The position numbers and the translations under genes are program-made. DNA of 33,030 nucleotides from Gammaproteobacteria bacterium (GTDB lineage: Bacteria > Pseudomonadota > Gammaproteobacteria > Eutrophobiales > Eutrophobiaceae), in assembly GCA_026709915.1 (NCBI GenBank), contig JAPORZ010000022.1, forward strand, positions 1-33,030, in the 5' to 3' direction. The notes beneath the pieces are model-generated. The model was not told where the DNA came from and did not search any database. It was given only the letters and a program-made list of their open reading frames with translations. This document shows, one piece after another, positions 1 to 8,470 of the stretch. How positions within the stretch are numbered: the first letter of the stretch is position 1; each line of letters opens with the position of its first letter.

Positions 1-98
1 AGAGATTTTATTCGGACAACCTGTGTGATATGTATAAAAGTGTGCGGTTGCCCTATTGACAGGATGTGAAGCTCCTGTTTTAATGTTGTTTATCTTAC
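1..98. other. Gene-free left edge with a small hairpin
   Basis: No coding region is supportable here. A perfect 6-bp hairpin (ACAGGA / TCCTGT, loop TGTGAAGC) lies at about 59-78. Its loop and stem resemble positions 12985-13002 inside the 107-bp repeat variant (GGGG TGTGCAG CTCCC), so this may be a decayed part of the same repeat family. TGCGGTTGCC at 43-52 resembles TGCGGTTACC at 302-311 and 7941-7950. Confidence 0.35.
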
Positions 99-249
99 GG
101 TAACCTCTAAAAATGCCATCCGTGGCATTTTCAGAGACGGAAATGAAAAAGTGTGATTTTTCATTTTCTTCATTTTCAAGCACTTACGTGCTTAAAAATG
201 GCAGCACATCCCTGTGCTGCACGGTCACCTCTAATTAATAGAGGTGACC
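99..249 (+). repeat. 151-bp multi-hairpin intergenic repeat, copy A
   Basis: The element starts GGTAACCTCT and ends AGAGGTGACC, an imperfect terminal inverted repeat. Almost every base falls in one of five consecutive hairpins: S1 105-136 (CTCT.AAAATGCCA / TGGCATTTT.AGAG), S2 141-166 (AAATGAAAAA / TTTTTCATTT), S3 172-199 (ATTTTCAAGCAC / GTGCTTAAAAAT, one mismatch), S4 201-220 (GCAGCACA / TGTGCTGC) and S5 223-249 (GGTCACCTCTA / TAGAGGTGACC, loop ATTAA). A near-identical copy of the same length lies at 29737-29887 in the opposite orientation, and another begins at 32889. There is no ORF, so it cannot move by itself. It resembles REP/BIME or MITE-type elements in general form, but I do not recognise the family. 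Confidence 0.9.
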
Positions 250-384
250 TTACTTTGAAAGTTAGATATGCAACATAAAATAATGCGAACAAACCTCCTC
301 TCTGCGGTTACCGTGAACCTGTCCGAGGCGCCAGACGCGGTGAAAACTGCCATTGTAATGGCAACTTTATGTCATTACGTGCAA
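250..384. other. Intergenic spacer downstream of the hydrolase gene
   Basis: No gene is visible. GCGGTTACCGTGAACCT at 303-319 nearly matches GCGGTTACCCTGAACCT just after yicC (7942-7958). This suggests a second, shorter dispersed repeat type. The only other structure is the small hairpin at 348-363, described separately. Confidence 0.4.
341..363 (-). terminator. Possible weak terminator of the RND/hydrolase operon
   Basis: Read on the minus strand, 21 bp past the hydrolase stop, there is a perfect 7-bp stem TGCCATT / AATGGCA with a 2-nt loop, followed by GTTTTC. The T-run is only four long and the stem is A/T-rich, so intrinsic termination would be weak. Confidence 0.3.
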
Positions 385-1341
385 TTAAGTTGTAAAAGCC
401 CTTATTAGTGCGTCGCGCCGTTCTTTTTCAGACTGAATTGCTATGAGGGATTCTGCCGCCATCTCATACCCATGGTAGGCGCCGGGATAAACATGTAACT
501 CAACGTTTACACCCGCACGCAGCATACGTGTGGCGTAGTCAATATTTTCTTCAAGAAACAGATCCAGTGAACCGACACTGAGATAAGCAGGGGGCAAATT
601 TGACAAGTCGGTTGCGCGTGCGGCGGCGGCGTAGGGCGAAACGTTAGCGCCACCGGGTTTTGCTCCCAGCAAAGCCTCCCAACCGAAGGCGTTTGACTCA
701 CTTGTCCACAGGAATTCGCCGGTATGCGGATTGTCGTTCTGCCCCGCAGCCGTGCGATCATCAAGCATGGGGTAGATCAATACCTGAAAACAAATGTTAA
801 ATTCGCCCCGGTCACGGGCAAGTAGCGCCAAAGCCGCAGCCAAGCCGCCGCCGGCGCTTTCGCCGCCTATTGCGATTCTGTTACGATCCACACCCAGCTC
901 GTCAGCATTTTCGTGCAGCCACTTCAAGGCGGAATAGCAATCTTCCACTGCCCCGGGGGCTCTGGTTTCCGGGGCCAGACGGTAGTCCACCGAGACCACC
1001 ATACAGCCCACTTCGGCGGCAGTACGCACATTTCCGGGCCCACTGAAAGCAGCCGTCCCTGCTACATATCCGCCTCCATGGATGGAAACGCAGGCGGGAA
1101 TTGATGCAATAGAGTTCCTGGGTTTGTAAACAATAATTTTGACGTCAGGCCCAGCAAAAGCGTGAGCAATACTGAGGTGTTCAATCTCTATCTCAGGATG
1201 GGCATATTCTTCCTCGTCAAGGACCAAAGTTGTGTCGAGGAGTCGTCGCATTTCCACCAGCGTGTCAGTTCTGAGGGCGATCTCAGGCACTAACTCCAAA
1301 CCTGGCAACAGTTCAGTGGCGATAAGGTGTCGAGTATTCAT
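385..1341 (-). CDS. Alpha/beta hydrolase, hormone-sensitive-lipase type esterase
   Basis: This is a 318-residue cytoplasmic hydrolase, expected to cleave short-chain esters. The oxyanion-hole motif HGGG is at residues 88-91. The nucleophile Ser162 lies in GESAGG, and the likely acid and base are Asp260 (GSLD) and His290 (YHGYE). This is the catalytic set of the bacterial HSL/family IV lipases, and the length is normal for them. The start is well supported: GGAGGT precedes the ATG at good spacing. The gene starts 23 bp after the RND pump stop on the same strand, so it is probably the last gene of that operon. The natural substrate cannot be told from sequence. No signal peptide is seen. Confidence 0.9.
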   Translation of the reverse strand: MNTRHLIATELLPGLELVPEIALRTDTLVEMRRLLDTTLVLDEEEYAHPEIEIEHLSIAHAFAGPDVKIIVYKPRNSIASIPACVSIHGGGYVAGTAAFSGPGNVRTAAEVGCMVVSVDYRLAPETRAPGAVEDCYSALKWLHENADELGVDRNRIAIGGESAGGGLAAALALLARDRGEFNICFQVLIYPMLDDRTAAGQNDNPHTGEFLWTSESNAFGWEALLGAKPGGANVSPYAAAARATDLSNLPPAYLSVGSLDLFLEENIDYATRMLRAGVNVELHVYPGAYHGYEMAAESLIAIQSEKERRDALIRAFTT

Positions 1342-1364
1342 TTTATACCTCCGTGGGTAGCTTT

Positions 1365-4300
1365 CTAATCCGCGTGCTGTGAGGATAGTCCCAGCCGTTC
1401 CCCAACCTGCAACGTTAGCGACAACAAGGTCGGCATGAAAGTCAGCGTTATCAGCGTGGAGAACAGCAGGCCGAACATGACGATGGCGCCGAGGCCGCGG
1501 TATAACTCAGTGCCGGCGCCGGGGTTAAATACCAGGGGCGACAGGCCGAACACGGTCGTTATGCTGGATATCATGATCGGCCGCAGGCGGGCGCGCACGC
1601 TTTCCTGCACTGCATCAACAGCGGCCATGCCCCGGGTCTTGATATTGCGCAAGGTGCGGTCAATGATCAAAATGGGGTTGTTCACTACCGTGCCAATCAG
1701 GATCAGGAAGCCGAGCATGGTGATCACGTCAAACGGCTGGTGGATATTGGCAAGTCCCAGCAGCGACAGGTTGCCGCCAATGGCGTTCAGCAACCACAGA
1801 CCAAACAAGCCGCCGCCGATGCCGATGGGCACGGTGGTCATTACCAGCAGCGGGTAGCCCCAGTGCGAAAAGATAGCTACCAGCAGCAGGTAAGCAATGA
1901 CTATCGCGACAATGAAGTTCCCGGCCAGGGCCGCGCGGGTAGCGCTAAGCTGGTCGCTGGCGCCGGTGATGTTCATGCTGATGTCGTCTCCGATCTCGCC
2001 GCTGACCCGTAACGCGGCGATAACGTCGTTGCGCACTATCTCCACCCCCCGCTCCAACGGAATAGCGCGCGGCGGGATGATGCCTAAGGTAATGGTTCTG
2101 GCGCCGTCCACCCGGCGGATGGTCTCGGTATTAACCGTCTGGCGGATGTCTGCCACTGCGCTGAGTGGCACCATGCCGCCCTGGGGGGCATACAACATAA
2201 TGTTATCCACATCCTCCGGCTGCTGAATGGTGCCCTGGGTGGAATACAGGAAAATATCGATCTTTTCATCACCCAGGAAAAACTCATCCACGAACGCGCC
2301 GTCGGAGAAAGTCCAGATACTGTAGCCCAGGTCGTCCACATCCAGGCCCAATTCGCTGGCGCGCTCCCAGTCAGGACGGATCTCCACCAGCGGCTGACCC
2401 ATGGTCAGGCTGGAAGGTTCCGGGCGAATGCGAGGATTGTCAAATACGGACTGCGCTTTGACGAACGCCTGCTGCCCGGCGTCAAACAAAGATACCAGGT
2501 CGGGACTGCTCAATTCCAGGTTGATGCTGCGGGAACCGCCCCAGTTGCTGGAGAAAATCGACCCCCGGGAAGCAAACGCGTGGATGCCGGGTATCTCCCT
2601 GATTTTCGCCACGATGATGTCCAGCATGTCATCAACCTGATGCGGGGACGTTGCCTGCACGATTAAGACGTTGCGAGAGGCGCCGGCATAGCCCACCACG
2701 TAATCCAGACCGGGCAGGTCGGCTTCCCCGTCCGCGTACAGTTGCGGGTCCTGGCCGATGTAAGACACCAGGTAAGCATCCAGTTCCCGGTAAAGAGCAT
2801 GCATCTCGTTGATATTGTAACCGGGCGGCGCATACATCTGGATGAATACCTTACTCTCCTCGCCTTCCGGCAGGTATTCCGCCTTGGGAATGGCGGCAAA
2901 GATCAGCAGAGTAATGCCCGCCACCACGCCCACCAGCGCCAGGCGACGAGACACGCCTTGCAACAACCAGTCAACAAATTGCAGCAGCGCGTTGCCAATG
3001 CGCGCGCCGAGTGCGTGCAGGCTGGACGCAGTCACCGGATCAACTCGGTGCGGAGCGAGAAAGCGGCTGCACAGGGACGGCACTACCAACGTGGCTATCG
3101 CCAGGGACATCAGGATGGAAGCAGAGATAGCCACTGCGATATCAGAGTACAGTTGTCCGGCCTCTTGTTTGATGAAGATGATGGGCAGGAACACGAACAC
3201 CGTAGTCAGAGTGGATGCCAGCAGCGCCGGCCATACTTCCAGTACACCGTCGAGGGCGGCGTGTCGGCGCGGCGTGCCGGACACCAGGTGCCGGTAGATG
3301 TTTTCCAGCACCACAATACTATTGTCCAGGGTCATGCCGATGGCAAACGCAACCCCGGCCAGGGAAATGACGTTAATAGTGCGCCCGCTGACCAACAGGC
3401 CGAGAAAGGCGGCCAGGGTGCAGATGGGGATACCCACGGCGCCGATGAGCGTGGCGGCAGGAGTCCTGAGGAACAGAAACAGGACCAAGGTAGCCAACAG
3501 CGCGCCGGTCAGCAGGTTGTTGCGCACCTTCACCACGGAGTCGGTCACGTATTGCACATCTTCGGAATTCAGTGTCATGTGCAAACCGCGCGCTCGCAAC
3601 AGTCCGTTATTCAATTCTTCCACCTTGTGCATGACCTGTTGCTGTACTTCAACCACATTGGAACCGATCTGCCGGCGCACCCCAATACTGATATTGGGAA
3701 TGCCGCGCCCGTAAGACCAGGTTTGGATCTCATAAGTGGACAATTCTGCATAGCCCAGGTCGCGCACACGGATAAATGCGCCCTCGCGGCGGGCGATAAC
3801 CATGTTTTCGATGTCTTCAACGGTCTGGAAACGGCCTACCGTGCGCAACAGGTAACGGCGCTTGCCGCTATCCAGGTCGCCCCCGGACACATCCCGGTTG
3901 CGGGCGCGGATGGCATTGCGCAGCTCGGTCAGCGTGAGCTGGCGCTCGGCCAGTTTGACCGGGTCCACATAGACCTTGATCTGGCGCTCGGCCCCACCCC
4001 ACAGGCGCGCCTCCGAGACGCCCGGCACCCGTTCGATCTGCGTGCGCACGTGATCCTCGAGAAAATCGCGCATTGCCACCATATCCACGTTCTGCGGGTT
4101 GCCCGGCAGGGGGCGCACCAGAAAAAACAGGAAGGGGTTGTTGGAGACGGTGCTGGTAACAAGGCGCGGCTCATCCACATTTTCCGGATAACCTGGCACC
4201 TGGGTCAGGGCGTTGTTGACCCGAATCAATACCTCGTTGATATCGACGCCATAGGGAAACTCCAGTTCAATCTGCCCGCGCCCGGTGCTGGCTTGGGAGA

Positions 4301-4535
4301 TCATGCGTTCCAGTGCGGGAATGCGCCGCAGGTACTCCTCCTGCTCGATGATGATCTCCTTTTCCACATCCTGGGGGCTGGCGCCGGGCCACTGGGTAAT
4401 CACAGTGACCACCCGCACATCTAAATCCGGGATCATCTGGATTGGCACCCGAAAAATAGCCAGCAGCCCGAACAAGCAGATGATCAACACCCCGACGGCG
4501 ATGATCAGCGGTTTTTCAATGGCAAATCGGAACAT
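1365..4535 (-). CDS. RND efflux pump inner-membrane permease (HAE1/AcrB type)
   Basis: This 1056-residue protein has the classic RND build: an N-terminal membrane helix, a large periplasmic loop, a block of helices from about residue 335, a second periplasmic loop and a C-terminal helix block. The TM4 motif reads GMTLDNSIVVLENI. It keeps one of AcrB's two adjacent proton-relay aspartates (D407) and has Asn at the D408 position, which is common in this AcrB-related subgroup. The protein would export small hydrophobic compounds by proton antiport, together with the adaptor encoded 12 bp upstream. No outer-membrane channel gene is nearby, so a TolC-type protein elsewhere is presumably shared. 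The spacer before its ATG is C-rich with no Shine-Dalgarno sequence, which suggests translational coupling to the adaptor. Substrates are unknown. Confidence 0.93.
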   Translation of the reverse strand: MFRFAIEKPLIIAVGVLIICLFGLLAIFRVPIQMIPDLDVRVVTVITQWPGASPQDVEKEIIIEQEEYLRRIPALERMISQASTGRGQIELEFPYGVDINEVLIRVNNALTQVPGYPENVDEPRLVTSTVSNNPFLFFLVRPLPGNPQNVDMVAMRDFLEDHVRTQIERVPGVSEARLWGGAERQIKVYVDPVKLAERQLTLTELRNAIRARNRDVSGGDLDSGKRRYLLRTVGRFQTVEDIENMVIARREGAFIRVRDLGYAELSTYEIQTWSYGRGIPNISIGVRRQIGSNVVEVQQQVMHKVEELNNGLLRARGLHMTLNSEDVQYVTDSVVKVRNNLLTGALLATLVLFLFLRTPAATLIGAVGIPICTLAAFLGLLVSGRTINVISLAGVAFAIGMTLDNSIVVLENIYRHLVSGTPRRHAALDGVLEVWPALLASTLTTVFVFLPIIFIKQEAGQLYSDIAVAISASILMSLAIATLVVPSLCSRFLAPHRVDPVTASSLHALGARIGNALLQFVDWLLQGVSRRLALVGVVAGITLLIFAAIPKAEYLPEGEESKVFIQMYAPPGYNINEMHALYRELDAYLVSYIGQDPQLYADGEADLPGLDYVVGYAGASRNVLIVQATSPHQVDDMLDIIVAKIREIPGIHAFASRGSIFSSNWGGSRSINLELSSPDLVSLFDAGQQAFVKAQSVFDNPRIRPEPSSLTMGQPLVEIRPDWERASELGLDVDDLGYSIWTFSDGAFVDEFFLGDEKIDIFLYSTQGTIQQPEDVDNIMLYAPQGGMVPLSAVADIRQTVNTETIRRVDGARTITLGIIPPRAIPLERGVEIVRNDVIAALRVSGEIGDDISMNITGASDQLSATRAALAGNFIVAIVIAYLLLVAIFSHWGYPLLVMTTVPIGIGGGLFGLWLLNAIGGNLSLLGLANIHQPFDVITMLGFLILIGTVVNNPILIIDRTLRNIKTRGMAAVDAVQESVRARLRPIMISSITTVFGLSPLVFNPGAGTELYRGLGAIVMFGLLFSTLITLTFMPTLLSLTLQVGERLGLSSQHAD

Positions 4536-4547
4536 GCGGAGGGGGGG

Positions 4548-5648
4548 TTATAAATTCACTTCCAGCTCTTCCTTGATCTCCACCAGTTGGCCGGGGCGCA
4601 GGATCTCATTGCCGCGCACTACTACCCGGTCGCCGGCCTGCACCGCGCCGGTGGTGATCTCGATGTGCTTGCGATAACTGCGACCGGCGCTGACAGGGAC
4701 TTGTCTGGCGCTCAGGCCGTCACTACCGGGGGTCACCACCCAGACCGAGGCGCTGCCGTCCGCCTTGCGCACCAGCGCGTCCTGGGATACCAGCAAGGAT
4801 TCTGCGGCCCCACTGTCACCCAGCCGGAACATCACTCGCGCCGACATGCCCGGCGCAAACAGACGCTCGCTGTTTGCCAGATCTATCCGCACCGGAAAAG
4901 TCCGGGCCGCTTCGCTGCTGAGTGGGACTTTCATAGTAACGCGGGCGTGGAATTCGCGACCCGGGTAAGCATCCAGAGCAAGTCGCACCGGTGTGCCCAC
5001 ATGCACATCGGCGAAGTAAAACTGGGGCACCGGCACCTGCACCCGCAGCCGGTTTATTTCAGTCAGCACCAACAACGAAGTGTCGATCTGCACCCATTCG
5101 CCCGCCTCTACCATCTTCCGGGTAATAACGCCGTCGAACGGCGCGCTGACGCTATGGCGTCGCACCAGTTCCTGCCGGCGTTCCAGCTCCTTGTGCAGGC
5201 GCTCTAATGCTGCGCGCGCGATGGCAACCACAGCCTGGGCGGCTTCATGGCGGGTGGGTGGAATGTGTTGCTTCTCCACCAGGCGCGCCGTTTCGTCCTG
5301 TTGGCGTAGCGCCTCTGCCAACCTGGCTGTTGCCTCCGCCACCTGCGCCGCGCTGCTGTCTCGCTCGATGCGCGCAATATCCCGGTCCAGTTCCAGCAAT
5401 AAATCACCCCGGCTGACTTCATCTCCCTCATCCACATGCAGCCGGGCCACCAGCCCCGCCACTTCCGGCGAAAGCCGGGACTGACGGCGCGTAGTGACAC
5501 TGCCGGTCAACGGCAGCTCTTCATACACCGGCGCCATGACAGCCCGCACGACCTTCACCGGTATCGCCTTGCGCTCCTGTGCCAGGGTAACGCTTGTGAC
5601 CAGCAACAGGATAAGGACGGGTACTGTTCGCATTACTCGATTACGCAA
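4548..5648 (-). CDS. RND efflux periplasmic adaptor (HlyD/AcrA-type membrane fusion protein)
   Basis: This 366-residue protein has an N-terminal signal peptide (hydrophobic VLILLLVTSVTLAQ, cleavage near residue 23) with no lipobox cysteine. A lipoyl/barrel-sandwich half (SPEVAGLVARLHVDEGDEV) is followed by an alpha-helical hairpin rich in Ala, Glu and Arg at about residues 95-165. The second lipoyl half (SAPFDGVITRKMVEAGEWV) and the beta-barrel domains come after it. It should bridge the RND permease to an outer-membrane channel. It overlaps the end of rdgB by 8 bp and is followed 12 bp later by the pump gene. An alternative start at the second Met (position 5633) would still keep the signal peptide. 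Confidence 0.92.
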   Translation of the reverse strand: MRNRVMRTVPVLILLLVTSVTLAQERKAIPVKVVRAVMAPVYEELPLTGSVTTRRQSRLSPEVAGLVARLHVDEGDEVSRGDLLLELDRDIARIERDSSAAQVAEATARLAEALRQQDETARLVEKQHIPPTRHEAAQAVVAIARAALERLHKELERRQELVRRHSVSAPFDGVITRKMVEAGEWVQIDTSLLVLTEINRLRVQVPVPQFYFADVHVGTPVRLALDAYPGREFHARVTMKVPLSSEAARTFPVRIDLANSERLFAPGMSARVMFRLGDSGAAESLLVSQDALVRKADGSASVWVVTPGSDGLSARQVPVSAGRSYRKHIEITTGAVQAGDRVVVRGNEILRPGQLVEIKEELEVNL

Positions 5649-6255
5649 ACGCTTGTGCCTCTTTCATCAACTCTGCCAGATGGCGCAGCGCCTGCCCCCT
5701 GTGGCTGATGGAGTTCTTTACCGTTGGCGACAACTGAGCCGCGGTGCAACCATGATCCGGCACGTAAAACACCGGGTCATACCCGAACCCGTTAGCGCCG
5801 GCCGGTTCATCCGTGATATACCCTTCCCAGACTCCGTGCGCCAGCAACGGTTCAGGGTCACGGGCCTCACGCACGTAGGCGATGACACAGCGAAATCTGG
5901 CTGGCGGATGGCGCACGCCGGTCGCGGCAATATTGCGCAACAACAGTCTCAGGTTGTCTGCATCCGCGGCGCCCACGCCGGCGTAGCGCGCCGAATAAAT
6001 GCCGGGGGCGCCATCCAGCGCGTCCACTTCGATGCCGGAATCATCGGCAATGACCGGGCGCCGTGCATGAGTTGCGCCGTGACGCGCCTTCAACAACGCG
6101 TTTTCCGCGAAGCTGGCGCCGGTTTCCGCCACGGCCGGCACGGCAAACGCCGACTGCGGCAATACCCGCACGTCATAGTCGGCGAACATCCGGGAAAACT
6201 CCTGCAGCTTGCCCGGATTGCCGCTGGCTACCACAATTTCCTTATTGCTCAGCAA
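5641..6255 (-). CDS. rdgB: XTP/dITP pyrophosphatase (RdgB/HAM1 family)
   Basis: This is a house-cleaning enzyme that hydrolyses non-canonical purine triphosphates (dITP, XTP, ITP) to monophosphates and so keeps them out of DNA and RNA. The diagnostic N-terminal motif [11 protein letters not shown] is present. [16 protein letters not shown] contains the catalytic acidic residues, and the C-terminal half has GFGYDPVF and SHRGQAL, all standard for the family. I prefer the TTG at 6255, giving 204 residues ([11 protein letters not shown]) and overlapping rph by 14 bp. The upstream ATG at 6294 would add 13 residues unlike family members. The gene sits between rph and the RND adaptor. In many relatives a coproporphyrinogen dehydrogenase-like gene (hemW) follows rdgB, and it is absent here. 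Confidence 0.93.
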   Translation of the reverse strand: MLSNKEIVVASGNPGKLQEFSRMFADYDVRVLPQSAFAVPAVAETGASFAENALLKARHGATHARRPVIADDSGIEVDALDGAPGIYSARYAGVGAADADNLRLLLRNIAATGVRHPPARFRCVIAYVREARDPEPLLAHGVWEGYITDEPAGANGFGYDPVFYVPDHGCTAAQLSPTVKNSISHRGQALRHLAELMKEAQAFA

Positions 6256-6961
6256 GCGCGGCTGCCTGTAGGGCCAACAGTCTGTCAATGCCACACCGGG
6301 CCAGCGCCAGCATTTGCTCGAGTTCAGCGAACGTGAACGGACGGCGTTCGGCGGTGCCTTGCACCTCGATCAGTTCGCCTTTGCAATTCATCACCACGTT
6401 CATATCCGTCTGTGCGCCGGAATCCTCCAGATAATCCAGGTCCAGTATCGGGGTCCCGGCAAAGATACCGACGGAAACCGAGGCCAATGCGGCCCGCACC
6501 GGGTCGGTCTTGATTTTCCCTTGCGCCAGCAGGTGCCGCACAGCGTCCACCAGCGCCACGTAAGCGCCGGTGATGGCGGCGGTACGGGTGCCGCCATCGG
6601 CCTGGAGCACGTCACAGTCAAGGATAATCGTATTCTCGCCCAGGGCAGTCAAATCCACAACCGCCCGCAGGCAGCGTCCAATCAACCTCTGTATCTCGAG
6701 AGTGCGCCCGCCCTGTCTGTTCTGGCCCGCTTCACGCCGCATGCGTTTATCCGTGGACCGGGGCAACATACCGTATTCAGCCGTAACCCAACCTTTCCCC
6801 CCGCCCCGCAGGAAATACGGCACGGTATCGTCAAAACTGGCATTGCACAGCACCCGGGTACGGCCAAACTCGACCAGCACCGAGCCTTCCGCATGACAGG
6901 TATAAGCCCTGCTCAGGCGCACTTCTCTCAGTTCATCGCAGGCGCGTCCACTAGGGCGCAT
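6242..6961 (-). CDS. rph: Ribonuclease PH
   Basis: This 239-residue phosphorolytic 3'-5' exoribonuclease trims the 3' ends of tRNA precursors, releasing nucleoside diphosphates. It starts [12 protein letters not shown] and has the family core [34 protein letters not shown]-type segment [11 protein letters not shown], and [18 protein letters not shown]. The length matches the E. coli-type enzyme (about 238). It is the first gene of the minus-strand operon. A perfect TATAAT -10 box lies about 30 bp upstream, and yicC diverges from it. Confidence 0.96.
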   Translation of the reverse strand: MRPSGRACDELREVRLSRAYTCHAEGSVLVEFGRTRVLCNASFDDTVPYFLRGGGKGWVTAEYGMLPRSTDKRMRREAGQNRQGGRTLEIQRLIGRCLRAVVDLTALGENTIILDCDVLQADGGTRTAAITGAYVALVDAVRHLLAQGKIKTDPVRAALASVSVGIFAGTPILDLDYLEDSGAQTDMNVVMNCKGELIEVQGTAERRPFTFAELEQMLALARCGIDRLLALQAAALAEQ

Positions 6962-6992
6962 GGTTCTTCTCCAAAGCCGGATTTAAGCGGTC

Positions 6993-6998
6993 ATTATA
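6993..6998 (-). promoter_or_regulatory. Candidate -10 box for the rph operon
   Basis: The minus strand reads TATAAT, a perfect consensus, about 32 bp upstream of the rph ATG. No convincing -35 is at the ideal distance; the nearest is TCTTGC or GTCTTG at 16-17 bp. The position is sensible for the only promoter of the five-gene minus-strand operon. Confidence 0.45.
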
Positions 6999-7037
6999 AC
7001 CTGACTGGCGCCACGCAAGACGAATTTCATACGGACA

Positions 7038-7046
7038 TGGTATGAT
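7038..7046 (+). promoter_or_regulatory. Candidate extended -10 promoter for yicC
   Basis: TGG TATGAT forms an extended -10 (TGn plus 5 of 6 consensus bases). A start at about 7053 would give a leader of about 30 nt that includes the strong AGGAGG ribosome-binding site before the yicC ATG. No good -35 is visible, which is acceptable for extended -10 promoters. Confidence 0.45.
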
Positions 7047-7082
7047 GGCGGCTTTTGACGCAGCCGCAGGAGGAGTATTGAA

Positions 7083-7940
7083 ATGGTCTCCAGCATGACC
7101 GCTTTTGCCAGCATCGAGGAGTCCGGGGAATGGGGCCATGCAGTGTGGGAAATTCGCACGGTCAATCATCGTTACCTCGATATTTCCATGCGCTTGCCGG
7201 AAGAACTGCGCGCCCTTGAGAGCGGCGTCAGGGAACGCATTGCCAACTGTATTAAACGCGGCAAGGTGGAGTGCAGCCTGCGCTACCACGCGGCCGCGGC
7301 GCTGGACGATCTTGCTGTCAACACCCGACTTGCAGAGAAGCTCCTACAGGCCTCGACCAACCTGCCGCTGACAGACCCCGCCCCCATCAACCCCATCAAT
7401 GTACTGCGCTGGCCCGGCGTCATTGAAAAAAACACACCCGACTTAGAGCAAACCGGCGCGCGCTTGTTCAAGCTGTTGGACCAGGCCTTGCAAGACTTGC
7501 TCGACAACCGCCGCCGGGAGGGAGAAAAAACCGGGCGCATGGTCGCAGAACGCTGTGAACTTGCCCTGCAACAAGTGGGAAAACTGCGCACCAGCGTGCC
7601 GGAAATTATCAAATCACTCGGCGAACGCTACCTCGCCCGGGCCAGGGAACTGGACCTGGAACCGGAGCGTGGACGCCTGGAACAGGAGGTCGCTCTGCTC
7701 GCGCAAAAACTGGATGTGGACGAAGAACTGGACCGACTGGAAACCCATATCCTCGAAGTGCAGCGTGTCCTGACTGATAGCAACCCCATCGGCCGCCGCC
7801 TGGATTTCCTCATGCAGGAAATGAACCGCGAAGCCAACACCCTGGGCTCAAAATCCGCCCACATCGACACCAGCAACGCCTCCATAGAACTCAAGGTATT
7901 GATCGAACAGATGCGTGAACAGGTGCAAAATATCGAATGA
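7083..7940 (+). CDS. yicC: YicC family endoribonuclease
   Basis: This 285-residue protein is of the YicC/YloC family. E. coli YicC is an endoribonuclease that takes part in small-RNA turnover. The N-terminus reads MVSSMTAFAS, typical of the family, with the conserved WEIRTVNHRYLDISMRLPEELR segment just after it. The C-terminus carries GRRLDFLMQEMNREANTLGSK followed by ELKVLIEQMREQVQNIE, the family signature. An AGGAGGAG ribosome-binding site lies 7 bp before the ATG. It diverges from rph, a pairing seen in many gammaproteobacteria. It runs full length. Confidence 0.94.
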   Translation: MVSSMTAFASIEESGEWGHAVWEIRTVNHRYLDISMRLPEELRALESGVRERIANCIKRGKVECSLRYHAAAALDDLAVNTRLAEKLLQASTNLPLTDPAPINPINVLRWPGVIEKNTPDLEQTGARLFKLLDQALQDLLDNRRREGEKTGRMVAERCELALQQVGKLRTSVPEIIKSLGERYLARARELDLEPERGRLEQEVALLAQKLDVDEELDRLETHILEVQRVLTDSNPIGRRLDFLMQEMNREANTLGSKSAHIDTSNASIELKVLIEQMREQVQNIE

Positions 7941-8232
7941 TGCGGTTACCCTGAACCTTGCAGCCGCACTAATTCCTTGAATGTAAAATAGAGTTAAATA
8001 AAAAACTGCTACAGGTCTCAAACACCAGCGGGTTCAGGGTCAATATTCCCAGCCGCAGGGAAATTCATCGGTCACTCGGCGAAACTTGCATGGCAAATAT
8101 GATACGCTATGCCTTCGATTCTCCGAGCTCGGTAAGATAGCTGGCAGGATAGTTGGGGCGCCCTTGCCGGCCTGTGCGACGATGCCTTTCGTGGCATTAT
8201 TGCACATGCCCACTACAATCAAAACAGGTTAC
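7941..8232. other. Spacer after yicC with a long-range inverted repeat
   Basis: No gene is supportable in this 292-bp stretch. ACCCTGAACC (7948-7957) and GGTTCAGGGT (8031-8040) are perfect inverted copies 73 bp apart and could end a small element of about 100 bp. The first arm, with its flank GCGGTTACC, recurs at 303-319. Confidence 0.4.
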
Positions 8233-8469
8233 ATGACGATGCAGAAAAATGTGGAAGACGTACTGGCGCCCTTGTCCGGCGCGGTATGGAAAATTACGGT
8301 GGCGGTTGATGAGGCGGTGGAGGAAGATGATGAAGTGCTTATCATCGAAGCCATGAAGATGGAAACGCCTGTGTTTGCACCCGGTGACGGCAAAGTGAAG
8401 GAGATTTACGTCAGTGAAGGCGAGCAGGTGGAAGAAGATCAACCCCTACTATCTATCGAAACGGCATAA
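8233..8469 (+). CDS. Stand-alone biotin/lipoyl carrier protein (biotin carboxyl carrier-like)
   Basis: This 78-residue protein consists only of a biotinyl/lipoyl attachment domain. The motif EAMKMET contains the acceptor Lys42, and the Met-Lys-Met context indicates biotin rather than lipoate. VLAPLSGAVWK at the start and VSEGEQVEEDQPLLSIE at the end are the usual beta-barrel halves. It is highly acidic. The ATG at 8233 is preferred; a longer reading upstream would add residues unlike the family. The acyl-CoA dehydrogenase begins 1 bp after its stop, so the two are co-translated. A biotin carboxylase/carboxyltransferase partner must be encoded elsewhere. The gene pair suggests an acyl-CoA carboxylation or degradation step, but the exact pathway is not shown. 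Confidence 0.85.
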   Translation: MTMQKNVEDVLAPLSGAVWKITVAVDEAVEEDDEVLIIEAMKMETPVFAPGDGKVKEIYVSEGEQVEEDQPLLSIETA

Positions 8470-8470
8470 C

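Noticed and set aside
2742-4424. Long plus-strand reading frame (560 codons) opposite the RND pump gene
   Set aside because: It is antisense to a clearly conserved RND permease; its protein is His/Gln-rich without any recognisable domain, as expected from a shadow frame in GC-rich DNA.
5849-5860. 12-mer GGTTCAGGGTCA shared with 8031-8042 and 31329-31340
   Set aside because: Two of the three lie in conserved coding sequence (rdgB, uvrA) in different reading contexts and have no common flanks, so they are probably chance matches.
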